Assembly: GCA_021849995.1 (NCBI GenBank)
Contig: JAJZSC010000090.1
Coordinates: 1,781-9,083 of the forward strand
Reading direction: 5' to 3'
DNA: 7,303 bases
DNA from: Bacillota bacterium
GTDB taxonomy: Bacteria > Bacillota > Desulfitobacteriia > Desulfitobacteriales > Desulfitobacteriaceae
Shown here: positions 1-6,961 of the stretch, piece after piece
Numbering within the stretch: the first letter of the stretch is position 1
Layout: each line of letters starts with the position of its first letter
Program-made: the position numbers and the translations under genes
The notes under the pieces: generated by a model
Database searches by the model: none
What the model saw: only the letters and a program-made list of their open reading frames with translations
What the model was told of the DNA's origin: nothing

Positions 1-1
1 C

Positions 2-1147
2 TTGGAAACGGATGTTAGTGAGAAAGTAATTATAAATATAGAAGAAGAGCAGCGTTCGGGGCTAGGTGGACAAGGTATCGGGCACGGGTGGGGAGGAATT
101 AGTCTTACGCACAAAGGGAGTATAGATAGTACTTATAATTATTCAAAAGCACTTAAGTCCATATTCTACTCTCGACTTGAGGAATTAGCAGGCAGTTCGT
201 TAGATCTCGAAGACGTGGTTAAATCTGTTTTGACAGAAATTAATTATTATTCCTGGATCAATTCCTATGATCTGGCTTTTCAGCGGGGGGAACTAACTGA
301 AGGAGAATGGTTTGTTCACCAGAATGTTCGGACTAATCTTGTTAAAGAAATTCGAGAACATTTATTATCCCTCCAAGTAAGGCACGAAAATAGTTGGAAA
401 CCTGTTCAGCGGCAATATTGGTTGTATAAGCCTTTATTAAATTTGACAGAAGAAGAAAAAGCTCAAGTCAAGGAAAGTATCCGGAAATGGGTACGAAAAT
501 TGGCGGTACGTCCTGGAGGACGTTGGAAATCCAGTCCTAAAGGTACAATTGACCTCACACGGATTGTTCAGCAAAGTATCCCAGGGGATGGGAAGGTTTT
601 TCACTTAAGTTACCGTAGGAGAATTCAACGGATGTCGGAGTTGGTGGTACTTTGTGATGTGTCAAATTCTGTAGCTGCATTCGTTGAGTTTTTAATCTAT
701 ATGGTTAGATGGCTGAGAGCCCGTATCAGAAAAATGCGTGTGTTCTTTTTTATCGATTCAGTCTGGGAAGTGGACAGATTAGACTGGAATGCTGATCCAA
801 ACGGACTTATTCAAGAGATCAAGAGCTGGGGGCATAAAGCAAGTTCAGGATATACGGATTATGGCGCTGTATTTCGTGAACTAGCTGAGACCAAATTGAA
901 AGAAGTGTCTTCACGAGCAACCGTCTTAATCCTGGGAGATGGAAAAAACAATTATCGTCCTGCTCAAGCTGAATATTTAGCTCAGATATCTGAGAAGGTG
1001 CGAAAGATATTTTGGTTAAATCCCTTAGATATTGAGGAATGGAAGGAAAGAGATAATGTGATAAAACACTACGAAGATTATTGCACTAAAGTATATAGAT
1101 GCCGTTCTGCAAGCGACTTACAACGAATTGTACAGGGGGTTTTCTAG
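2..1147 (+). CDS. VWA domain-containing CoxE-like protein (5' end uncertain, probably cut by window edge)
   Basis: This looks like a CoxE-family von Willebrand A protein. In known systems such proteins work with MoxR-type AAA+ ATPases in maturing metal enzymes, for example the CoxDE pair of molybdenum CO dehydrogenase. Family hallmarks, numbered from the TTG at base 2, are a basic GTIDLTRIVQQS segment at 181-192, HLSYRRR at 201-207, and the VWA core from about 214. The metal-ion-dependent adhesion site is intact: D219-x-S221-x-S223 (DVSNS), T285 in GYTDYG, and D313 in LGDGKNN. The usual family form is DVSGS, so Asn replaces Gly. No membrane segment or signal peptide is visible, so it is likely cytoplasmic. 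TTG at base 2 could be a start, but the ribosome site would lie outside the window and a longer N-terminal part is normal, so I treat it as 5' partial. The target enzyme and ATPase partner are not in view. A degenerate copy of codons 314-373 lies near 6633-6822. Confidence 0.85.
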   Translation: METDVSEKVIINIEEEQRSGLGGQGIGHGWGGISLTHKGSIDSTYNYSKALKSIFYSRLEELAGSSLDLEDVVKSVLTEINYYSWINSYDLAFQRGELTEGEWFVHQNVRTNLVKEIREHLLSLQVRHENSWKPVQRQYWLYKPLLNLTEEEKAQVKESIRKWVRKLAVRPGGRWKSSPKGTIDLTRIVQQSIPGDGKVFHLSYRRRIQRMSELVVLCDVSNSVAAFVEFLIYMVRWLRARIRKMRVFFFIDSVWEVDRLDWNADPNGLIQEIKSWGHKASSGYTDYGAVFRELAETKLKEVSSRATVLILGDGKNNYRPAQAEYLAQISEKVRKIFWLNPLDIEEWKERDNVIKHYEDYCTKVYRCRSASDLQRIVQGVF

Positions 1148-1157
1148 AATCTTTATC

Positions 1158-1200
1158 TTGACGAATTAGATGGTCGTTGCCAGCCAGGCTAATTCAACAA
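1158..1200 (+). other. Imperfect hairpin after the VWA gene, possible weak terminator
   Basis: GAATTAG at 1163-1169 pairs perfectly with CTAATTC at 1189-1195. An outer TTG/CAA extension is separated by two mismatches, and a small inner TGGT/GCCA stem is possible. No run of T follows, so this is not a textbook intrinsic terminator. It may be a 3' processing or stabilising structure, or chance. The rest of 1201-1304 is A+T-rich spacer in which I see no convincing promoter. Confidence 0.3.
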
Positions 1201-1304
1201 TTTGATATTCAAAAAACACTACTGAAAATACCAAAAAAGTGGTTAAATAATAGAGAGTAATTCAGTACAATTAGTTTTTCAAAAGCGGAAAGAAGTGAAT
1301 ATAC

Positions 1305-2555
1305 GTGAGACAGAATGGCGGAAGCCGGTATTATGGATGGTACATAGTGCTGGCTGCATCACTGATTACCCTGCTGACAGTAGGATTTCGACTCGGGATA
1401 GGTCCTTTTGTTAAACCGATTATGGCAGATTTGGGAATTTCCAGAACAGATTTTTCATTTATTGTATCCATTAGTATGCTCGTATATGGAATGGGGATGC
1501 CCTTAACAGGCTGGCTACTCAAGCGTTATTCGACCAGATTCGTTTTAATATCTGGTACATTTATTACCTGCGGATCTATTATATGGACAATCGCAAGCAC
1601 AGGAATGTTATCCTTTCTAATATCTTTTGGTATCCTGTTGTCATTAGGTCTATCTTTCATAAGCCCCGTAGCTTTAACACCTATAGTGAATAAATGGTTT
1701 ATTTATCATAGAGGAAGAGCGCTTTTTTACCTTACTACAGGCTCAATGGCGGGAATCGCTATTATAACGCCGCTTGAAACGTTTTTGATTGAGTCATTTG
1801 GATGGCAAAATACACTTTTGCTATTTATGGGGATAGTTATGTGTATAGTCATTCCTTCAAGTATCTTTGTAATGAGGGAAGATGTACCACTAGGAGCCGA
1901 TGGTAATCCTCAAAAACTAGATGTAGAAAAGGAACGTGAACTAATAGCACACCCTGAAATTACCTGGAAGGATGCGGTAAAGACACGGGCTTATTGGCAG
2001 GTTGTCATAGGGCTTTTCGGCTGCGGCTTTAGCATGAACCTTCTGGGTTCACATGCTGTCCCAATGTTAATGGATCATAATTTTGACCCGACCACAGCTT
2101 CCTTTGGAGTGGGAATTATCGGTTTGGTTGCCATATTTAGTACCCTGCTTTTGGGCTCGATAGCTGATCGTTATCCACGGAAAAACATATTGTTTATAAT
2201 CTATTTTGTTCGGGGGTTAGGGTTTCTTGGTTTAGTCTTCGCAGTGACCCCTTGGCAGCTTTATCTTGTTGGAATAACTGGTGGGCTTGTCTGGGCGGGT
2301 TCAACCGCCATGTCTTCCGCGATTCTAAGCGATTTTTTTGGTGTTAAACTAGTTGGCCTACTTTATGGATGGGCATATTTTGTACATCAAATTGGAGGCG
2401 CAATCGGCTCATTCCTTGGCGGCTGGGGATATGAGAAATTAGGCACTCATATCTTTGCCTTTGGTCTGGCAGCTGTGATCTTGATGATTGCTGGTGTGGT
2501 ATCATACAAATTGCCGTTAAAAGTGACCACCCCGCATAAAATAAGTAATGTATAA
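1305..2555 (+). CDS. MFS transporter, oxalate/formate-monocarboxylate-like
   Basis: This 416-residue integral membrane carrier has the length and pattern of a major facilitator: two six-helix halves joined by a charged cytoplasmic loop at about residues 190-228. The helix 2-3 loop carries a degenerate motif A (GWLLKRYSTR, 69-78), and the second half repeats it more clearly as GSIADRYPRK (284-293). WFIYHRGRALFYLTTGSMAG (131-150) resembles the WF-x-x-RRG-x-A signature around helices 4-5 of the monocarboxylate and oxalate/formate antiporter families. The N-terminal YYGWYIV (9-15) is also common there. The substrate is probably a small organic anion, but that is family inference only. Translation likely starts at GTG 1305, since the next in-frame ATG (residue 40) falls after helix 1. 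The ribosome site is weak (GGAAAG at 1288-1293, about 11 bases away). It stands alone, with no clear terminator before the cbiM promoter. Confidence 0.87.
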   Translation: MRQNGGSRYYGWYIVLAASLITLLTVGFRLGIGPFVKPIMADLGISRTDFSFIVSISMLVYGMGMPLTGWLLKRYSTRFVLISGTFITCGSIIWTIASTGMLSFLISFGILLSLGLSFISPVALTPIVNKWFIYHRGRALFYLTTGSMAGIAIITPLETFLIESFGWQNTLLLFMGIVMCIVIPSSIFVMREDVPLGADGNPQKLDVEKERELIAHPEITWKDAVKTRAYWQVVIGLFGCGFSMNLLGSHAVPMLMDHNFDPTTASFGVGIIGLVAIFSTLLLGSIADRYPRKNILFIIYFVRGLGFLGLVFAVTPWQLYLVGITGGLVWAGSTAMSSAILSDFFGVKLVGLLYGWAYFVHQIGGAIGSFLGGWGYEKLGTHIFAFGLAAVILMIAGVVSYKLPLKVTTPHKISNV

Positions 2556-2585
2556 TACTAATTTATCAGGATCAACGTAACGGTA

Positions 2586-2614
2586 TAGACAATTGCACTC
2601 GTATCATTTAAAAT
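2586..2614 (+). promoter_or_regulatory. Sigma-A-type promoter of the cbiMQO operon
   Basis: A -35 box TAGACA (2586-2591) is followed after exactly 17 bases by a -10 box TAAAAT (2609-2614). Each differs from consensus at one position. Transcription would begin near 2621, giving a 5' leader of about 120 bases before the cbiM start. No other promoter this good was found in the gap after the MFS gene. It is predicted from sequence only. Confidence 0.6.
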
Positions 2615-2620
2615 AATTGG

Positions 2621-2743
2621 TAAAGAGAGGGTCAAATTCAGCCACGAAGGTTGAGCACACTGCAGAAGTGGTGTACTAACTTTTTGTGGCTTTTATGTTG
2701 CCACAGAAAGATTTGTTTCAGTTATCTGAAGGAGGAGATACAT
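2621..2743 (+). promoter_or_regulatory. Structured 5' leader of cbiM, possible cis-regulatory RNA of no recognised class
   Basis: The leader is long for a housekeeping transport gene and can fold. Stem A pairs TTCAGCC (2637-2643) with GGTTGAG (2649-2655) around a five-base loop, including two G-U pairs. Stem B pairs TGTGGC (2685-2690) with GCCACA (2700-2705) around a nine-base loop. GCCAC at 2641-2645 could instead pair with GTGGC at 2686-2690, breaking both stems, so two exclusive states are possible. Metal and vitamin transporters of this family are often under riboswitch or metalloregulator control. I do not see the conserved boxes of a cobalamin riboswitch or of the NiCo riboswitch. Stem B ends 23 bases before the ribosome site and has no T-run, so any control would more likely act on translation or RNA stability than on termination. 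Confidence 0.35.
2729..2735 (+). promoter_or_regulatory. Ribosome binding site that fixes the cbiM start
   Basis: AAGGAGG lies 8 bases before ATG 2744. This strong site places the start 31 codons inside the longest open frame. It gives the protein the family's Met-His N-terminus, which is itself part of the metal site in characterised CbiM/NikM proteins. Confidence 0.88.
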
Positions 2744-3799
2744 ATGCATATGGCAGATGCCTTGCTATCACCAGTAGTTGGTGGAACAATGTGGGCAGCA
2801 ACAGCGGGGGTAGCCGCTTATTCTATTAAAAAAGTTCAAACTGACTTAGATGAGCAAAAAATACCTCTAATGGGAGTAATGGGTGCGTTTGTATTTGCAG
2901 CACAAATGATCAACTTTACCATTCCAGCCACCGGCTCCAGCGGACACATAGGAGGAGGGATGCTTCTGGCAATATTGTTGGGCCCCTATGCAGGATTTCT
3001 CACCATGGCCTCAATTTTAACTATCCAAGCGTTGTTTTTCGCCGATGGTGGGCTACTGGCCTTGGGAAGTAATATTTTTAATCTTGGATTTTTTACCTGC
3101 TTTATTGCATATCCACTAATTTATAAACGGATTTTACGAAATGGGTACTTCTCGGGTCGAATACTTACTGGTGCTATATTAGCTGCAATCTTAGGTCTTC
3201 AGTTGGGAGCGTTTAGCGTAGTTCTTGAAACCCTCCTTTCAGGTAAAACGGAGTTGCCTTTTAGTACCTTTGTTATGTTGATGCAGCCCATTCACCTTGC
3301 CATTGGAGTGGTGGAAGGTATGGTTACTGCTGCTATAGTAGGATTCGTTTGGAAGGAACGCCCTGAAATTATTGAGAAAGCAGCACTTGGTGAGACATTA
3401 GGCAGTATTTCAATTAAAAAAGTTCTTGCCGTACTTACCATAGTTGCAGTGTTAACCGGAGGAGTTTTCTCATGGTTTGCATCTTCAAATCCTGATGGAT
3501 TAGAATGGTCTATGTTTAAAACTTCAGGAGTTGAAGAACTAAAGGCTCAAGACGGTATTCATCAAACCCTGTCCTCTATTCAGGAAAAAATCGCATTTTT
3601 ACCTGATTACAGCTTCAAAGCTAAGGAAAACGAAACAAATACTAAAGCTACTGAGGCTGTGGCAGCAGCATGGCCTGCTGTGGATGCCGGAACAAGTGTA
3701 GCAGGTCTGGTTGGCGCTCTAATAACTTTACTTTTTGCCGGCCTTATAGGTTTAAGTATACATTTGATAAAAAAGCGAAATAATGCAAGAGCTGTCTAG
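2744..3799 (+). CDS. cbiM: CbiM: cobalt/nickel ECF transporter S component with C-terminal PDGLE domain
   Basis: This is the substrate-binding membrane component of a group-I ECF importer for Co2+ or Ni2+, 351 residues from ATG 2744. The N-terminus MHMADALLSP is diagnostic. In characterised NikM/CbiM proteins the free amine, His2 and a His near residue 67 bind the metal, and here His2 and His68 (in TGSSGHIGGG, 64-72) are in place. HLAIGVVEGMVTAA (184-197) is the conserved last part of the CbiM core, which ends near residue 205. A helix at about 226-246 then leads to SNPDGLEWS (248-256), the PDGLE signature of NikN/CbiN-like accessory domains. An extracytoplasmic stretch follows, then a final helix at about 318-340 and a basic tail. 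The accessory subunit is therefore fused in, which explains why no separate cbiN follows. It heads the cbiMQO operon. Sequence alone does not settle cobalt versus nickel. An upstream start at 2651 is rejected because it would bury His2. Confidence 0.93.
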   Translation: MHMADALLSPVVGGTMWAATAGVAAYSIKKVQTDLDEQKIPLMGVMGAFVFAAQMINFTIPATGSSGHIGGGMLLAILLGPYAGFLTMASILTIQALFFADGGLLALGSNIFNLGFFTCFIAYPLIYKRILRNGYFSGRILTGAILAAILGLQLGAFSVVLETLLSGKTELPFSTFVMLMQPIHLAIGVVEGMVTAAIVGFVWKERPEIIEKAALGETLGSISIKKVLAVLTIVAVLTGGVFSWFASSNPDGLEWSMFKTSGVEELKAQDGIHQTLSSIQEKIAFLPDYSFKAKENETNTKATEAVAAAWPAVDAGTSVAGLVGALITLLFAGLIGLSIHLIKKRNNARAV

Positions 3800-3851
3800 A
3801 GAAAATAAGGCCGGATCTTTATCAAAGCCACACTAAATGAAATAGGATTTG

Positions 3852-4673
3852 ATGATAATTATGACAAACATAATGGAATCATTATATAATATTAGAATAC
3901 TTGATGAGCTTGCCGAAAAAAGGACAGTAATTCACAATATACATCCGCTTATAAAGTTATTAACGACTATTGCCTATGTGATAATAACTGTCTCTTTCGG
4001 CAAGTATGAATTAAGTAATTTGCTTCCATTGCTTTTTTATCCTATCGTAATAATAACTTTGGCTGAAATTCCTGTTATCCCGATCCTTAAAAGGATTCTG
4101 GTTGTACTACCATTTATAATAGGCATTGGAGTTTTTAATCCTCTCTTTGACCCTGAGCCAATGCTTGTATTTTTAGGGCTTCAGATTTCAGGCGGTTGGG
4201 TATCGTTTTTGTCAATAATAATAAAAGGTTTCCTCACTTTACTAGCAGCACTTATTCTTATATCGACAACAGGTATGACCTGGATTGCTTCCGCACTCCG
4301 CCTACTCCGAATTCCCCGTTTATTCGTACTTCAGCTATTGCTAACTTATCGTTACATCTCAGTTATAATGGAAGAAGCTGGCCGGACCTGGAACGCCTAC
4401 ATGCTGCGTGCACCTGGGCAACAAGGAGTAAGTTTTAAAATATCGGGACCGCTGGCAGGGCAGTTGCTAATGCGCACTTACGACAGAGCCCAAAGAGTAT
4501 ATCAGGCAATGAGCTTAAGGGGATTTATTGGGGAATATAACCCTGGAGAAGTAAAAAAAGTTACTGTAAAGGATTGTTTATTTTTAGGGGGTTGGGTTGC
4601 TTTTTTCAGTGTTTGCAGGTATATTAACCTTCCTGCCTTGATTGGGTCAGTAGTTACAGGAGTGATGACATGA
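3852..4673 (+). CDS. cbiQ: CbiQ: ECF transporter transmembrane coupling (T) subunit
   Basis: CbiQ (EcfT) is the membrane scaffold linking the CbiO ATPase to the CbiM substrate subunit. Numbered from ATG 3852 (273 residues), the N-terminal HNIHPLIKLL (28-37) matches the family's HxxxPxxKL entry. Hydrophobic helices follow at roughly 38-72, 82-98, 115-140 and 156-172. The two coupling segments that bind the ATPase are visible as AYMLRAPG (182-189) and AMSLRGF (219-225). The second keeps the conserved Arg-Gly; the first has Arg-Ala. A last helix lies near 244-269. The start is uncertain. ATG 3852 lies 4 bases after AGGA (3844-3847), while ATG 3861 has a longer 13-base gap; TTG 3849 is too close to the AGGA. 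The gene begins 52 bases after cbiM with no promoter or terminator between, and its stop overlaps cbiO by 4 bases, so translation is probably coupled. Confidence 0.92.
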   Translation: MIIMTNIMESLYNIRILDELAEKRTVIHNIHPLIKLLTTIAYVIITVSFGKYELSNLLPLLFYPIVIITLAEIPVIPILKRILVVLPFIIGIGVFNPLFDPEPMLVFLGLQISGGWVSFLSIIIKGFLTLLAALILISTTGMTWIASALRLLRIPRLFVLQLLLTYRYISVIMEEAGRTWNAYMLRAPGQQGVSFKISGPLAGQLLMRTYDRAQRVYQAMSLRGFIGEYNPGEVKKVTVKDCLFLGGWVAFFSVCRYINLPALIGSVVTGVMT

Positions 4674-5428
4674 GCCATCATATTGTTGATTTTATCGATA
4701 CATACTTTACCTATCCAGATCAGACACAAGCAGTCAAAGGAATTACATTATGCATCAGCCATGGAGAATCTGTCGCAATAGTTGGAGCTAACGGTGCTGG
4801 TAAGTCCTCACTCTTAAAGCTCTTAACTGGTATTTGCTTACCAACAAAGGGAGAAATTCGCATTGGTGAGACTCCCGTCACTAAAAAAACCTTACCTATA
4901 ATTCGTCAAAAAATAGGTTTTACTTTTCAAGATCCTGATGATCAGCTTTTTATGACTACTGTCTATGATGATGTAGCTTTTGGACCTCGTAATTATGGAA
5001 TAGGCGAGCCTGAGGTTGAAAAAAGAGTAATGAAGGCTCTAGAAACAGTTGGAGCGGTTCACCTAAAGGATAGAGCGCCCTATAAGCTTTCAGGTGGCGA
5101 GAAAAGGGCTGCCGCGATCGCAGCGGTATTATCTATGGAACCTGATATTCTGGTGATGGACGAACCTTCAGCCGCGCTTGACCCCAGAGCCAGACGAAGG
5201 CTGATAAACCTTTTAAGAAGTTTTATGCATACAAAAATTGTTGCTACACATGATTTGGATATGGTCTTGGAAACCTGTGATAGAACCATAGTCTTAAAAG
5301 AGGGTAAAGTTGTTTGTGATGGATCATCGACAACAATACTTGCTAATGAAGAGTTATTGGAACAGTGCGGCTTGGAAAAACCTCTGGCGCTTCAGAATTG
5401 TCCTAGATGTGGAGCTAAGAAGGAATAA
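4670..5428 (+). CDS. cbiO: CbiO: ECF transporter ATP-binding subunit
   Basis: This ABC ATPase powers Co/Ni import and is 252 residues long. All nucleotide-binding elements are present: Walker A GANGAGKS (39-46), Q-loop Gln87 in FTFQDPDDQLF (typical of CbiO/EcfA), signature LSGGE (140-144), Walker B ILVMDE (160-165, catalytic Glu165), D-loop SAALD (167-171) and switch His194 in VATHD. It should be active as a homodimer, because only one ATPase gene is present. The start is firm: ATG 4670 overlaps the cbiQ stop as ATGA and has AGGAG at 4658-4662, 7 bases upstream. The C-terminus carries an unusual CPRCG (244-248) near the end, with Cys233 upstream. This resembles half of a zinc ribbon and might bind metal, but that is speculation. 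A strong terminator follows. Confidence 0.95.
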   Translation: MSHHIVDFIDTYFTYPDQTQAVKGITLCISHGESVAIVGANGAGKSSLLKLLTGICLPTKGEIRIGETPVTKKTLPIIRQKIGFTFQDPDDQLFMTTVYDDVAFGPRNYGIGEPEVEKRVMKALETVGAVHLKDRAPYKLSGGEKRAAAIAAVLSMEPDILVMDEPSAALDPRARRRLINLLRSFMHTKIVATHDLDMVLETCDRTIVLKEGKVVCDGSSTTILANEELLEQCGLEKPLALQNCPRCGAKKE

Positions 5429-5462
5429 TTCCGGTAATTTAAACTTCTTTATTTAGCTGATG

Positions 5463-5500
5463 AAGTCCTAGCTTTCATAAGAAAGTTAGGACTTTTATCT
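5463..5500 (+). terminator. Intrinsic terminator of the cbiMQO operon
   Basis: A 14-pair stem (5463-5476 with 5481-5494, one internal G-U pair) closes a four-base ATAA loop. It runs into a T-rich tail (TTTTATCTTT from 5493). It lies 35 bases after the cbiO stop and should end the operon efficiently. Confidence 0.9.
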
Positions 5501-5576
5501 TTATGCCATTATGTCAAACACTAAATTAGAAGGAAATATCCGATCTCCGTGGAAATAGTTGTAGTCAGAAATTTGT

Positions 5577-5581
5577 GGAGG
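5577..5581 (+). promoter_or_regulatory. Ribosome binding site choosing ATG 5587
   Basis: GGAGG sits 5 bases before ATG 5587. The in-frame GTG at 5575 overlaps this site and so cannot use it. The ATG is therefore the likely start of the symporter gene, four codons shorter than the longest frame. Confidence 0.8.
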
Positions 5582-5586
5582 AAATA

Positions 5587-6570
5587 ATGTTTAACTATTT
5601 GACTGTTTGGAACCGCTGGCTTGGTCAGAGAATGATCTTCGTTTCGATTCTAGCGCTGCTAATTGGGTTTAATTTACCTTTGCCTAAAGTTTTGTTCTCA
5701 GAAAATGTAACAATAATTTGTTTTGTATACTTAACTTTTATAACTTCCCTTGATGTCCATTTCAGGGATTTTATTAAGATTATCAAGCGCCCAATCTTAC
5801 CGCTTGGAATGCTCGTGCTCATCCATATAGTTATGCCTATAGTCGCTTGGGGAATCGGATACTTGTTTTTTCCCCATGACTTTAACACGCGCCTCGGGTT
5901 ACTTATCAGTTCAGCTATTCCTGTCGGATTAAGTTCGATCGTTTGGACTGGAATAGGTGGGGGGAATATTGTTCTAGCTTTAGTTGTGGTTGTGATGGAT
6001 ACTCTCCTAAGTCCTATCATTCTACCAGGCTTCTTTGCCCTAGTAGTGGGTGAGAATATACAAATAGAGTACTCACAAATGATAATCGAGCTTATCTGGA
6101 TGGTCGCTGTGCCAAGTTTTGCTGCAATGACTTTAAATGATATTACGCAAGGGAAACTTGAACCTTTTTCACGTTCCATTGGTGGGCTCACGGCAAAGAT
6201 CGGAGTATTCTTCATCATCTTAGTTAATGCTGCTATCATTGCTCCGGAGATCGAGTGGGGGGCTTCCCTGTTAAAATTACTGTTTGTGATCTTCTTACTG
6301 ACGATTAGCGGTTACCTCTTGGGATATCTTGCTTCTTTTGCCTTAAAAGACCGGTCCCGCTCCACCGTAATATCGATGGTCTATAATGTCGGTATGAGAA
6401 ATATTTCTTTTGGTTTTGTACTTGCTCTTACTTATTTCCCAACTGCGGTAGCTGTTCCGATAACGTTAGCTTCAGTTTATAACCAACCTCTGGCCTCGAT
6501 TGTCTCCTGGGTATTTAACCGTAAGGCAGAGAATCATATGTCTAAAAGTATGAGAAACGAAACCCACTGA
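5587..6570 (+). CDS. Bile acid:sodium symporter (BASS) family transporter
   Basis: This 327-residue membrane protein has about ten hydrophobic helices and the BASS fold pattern. Bacterial members import organic acids such as bile salts, pyruvate or pantoate-like compounds with Na+. The substrate here cannot be told, and bile acids are only the family's historical name. Two broken-helix regions that build the sodium sites are recognisable: IPVGLSSIVWTGIGGGN (111-127), leading into VVVMDTLLSPIILP (134-147), and YNVGMRNISFGFVLAL (266-281), followed by a Pro-containing stretch TLASVYNQPLAS (293-304). Length is normal for the family (about 300-330). It lies 158 bases after the cbiO stop, behind a terminator, so it probably has its own promoter, though I found no clear one in 5501-5576. 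The short polar tail (about 312-327) partly encodes the left arm of its own terminator. Confidence 0.87.
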   Translation: MFNYLTVWNRWLGQRMIFVSILALLIGFNLPLPKVLFSENVTIICFVYLTFITSLDVHFRDFIKIIKRPILPLGMLVLIHIVMPIVAWGIGYLFFPHDFNTRLGLLISSAIPVGLSSIVWTGIGGGNIVLALVVVVMDTLLSPIILPGFFALVVGENIQIEYSQMIIELIWMVAVPSFAAMTLNDITQGKLEPFSRSIGGLTAKIGVFFIILVNAAIIAPEIEWGASLLKLLFVIFLLTISGYLLGYLASFALKDRSRSTVISMVYNVGMRNISFGFVLALTYFPTAVAVPITLASVYNQPLASIVSWVFNRKAENHMSKSMRNETH

Positions 6571-6598
6571 AAAAATCCTTTCAGTAGGTTTCGTTTTT
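6555..6598 (+). terminator. Intrinsic terminator overlapping the symporter stop codon
   Basis: AAACGAAACC (6555-6564) plus ACTGAAA (6566-6572) pairs with TTTCAGT (6579-6585) plus GGTTTCGTTT (6587-6596). The stem has one mismatch and a six-base loop, and its 3' arm ends in TTTTT. The TGA stop (6568-6570) lies in the upper stem, so the last codons of the symporter gene are part of the terminator. Confidence 0.9.
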
Positions 6599-6632
6599 CG
6601 AGATCCGCCAATGAAAAGGTCCCGAACGTATC

Positions 6633-6822
6633 GGTAAAAACAATTATTGCATTGCGCAAGCTGAATACTTAGCTATGATTTCTGAAAAAAGTGCGAATGA
6701 TATGTTGATTAACGATGTTAAATATTGAAGTATTGAATAAACCTGATGATGTGATGAAACATTACCAGGTTCATTGCAAAATTTTTGGACAAATTAATCA
6801 CGGGGGGGCATACAACCTTAAT
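6633..6822 (+). pseudogene. Degenerate 3' fragment of a second CoxE-like VWA gene
   Basis: Reading from 6633 gives GKNNYCIAQAEYLAMISEK, matching GKNNYRPAQAEYLAQISEK of the VWA gene at the start of the window (its residues 314-332). One extra base near 6687 shifts the frame. The match then continues as VRMIC, a stop at 6700-6702 where the intact gene has Trp338, and further on NIEVLNKPDDVMKHYQVHC against DIEEWKERDNVIKHYEDYC. A looser match may run to about 6822. By hand count about 60 of the first 75 aligned bases agree, so homology is clear. Nothing upstream of 6633 is recognisable, and the remnant follows a terminator with no start of its own. It cannot make the VWA protein. It is most likely a relic of a duplication or of a lost tandem paralogue. 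Confidence 0.85.
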
Positions 6823-6946
6823 GAATCCTCCACAGCTTCTTTATGCCCCAACCAAAATGCCTGAACCTTCAAGCCAATTTAACATAACACAAAGGAAATG
6901 GGAATCGATGATATTAAAGAGGTAAAAGTAGGCTAAACTTTTATAC
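6823..6946 (+). other. Non-coding remainder before the epimerase remnant
   Basis: I see no supported gene here. A 12-codon open frame (ATG 6898 to TAA, peptide MGIDDIKEVKVG) has no properly spaced ribosome site. It could be the tail of another decayed gene. No good promoter for the following gene is visible. Confidence 0.4.
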
Positions 6947-6961
6947 ATGGGGGTAAACAAT

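Noticed and set aside
2651..2743. 31-codon N-terminal extension of cbiM starting at TTG 2651
   Set aside because: It lacks a ribosome site, overlaps the structured leader, and would hide the Met-His metal-binding N-terminus. AAGGAGG at 2729-2735 clearly serves ATG 2744.
2621..2743. Cobalamin riboswitch upstream of cbiM
   Set aside because: AGCCACGAAGGTTGAG faintly resembles a B12 box, but the leader is too short and the other conserved core segments are not recognisable.
4196..4438. 80-codon + strand frame inside cbiQ
   Set aside because: It is an out-of-frame shadow of cbiQ with no recognisable domain.
5625..6239. Reverse-strand open frame of 204 codons inside the symporter gene
   Set aside because: It lies opposite a well-supported membrane protein gene, has no family resemblance or ribosome site, and its Ile/Thr/Pro-rich composition is that of an antisense shadow.
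941..6822. Composite transposon flanked by direct repeats
   Set aside because: The two VWA copies are coding-sequence remnants. I see no transposase, terminal inverted repeats or target duplications.
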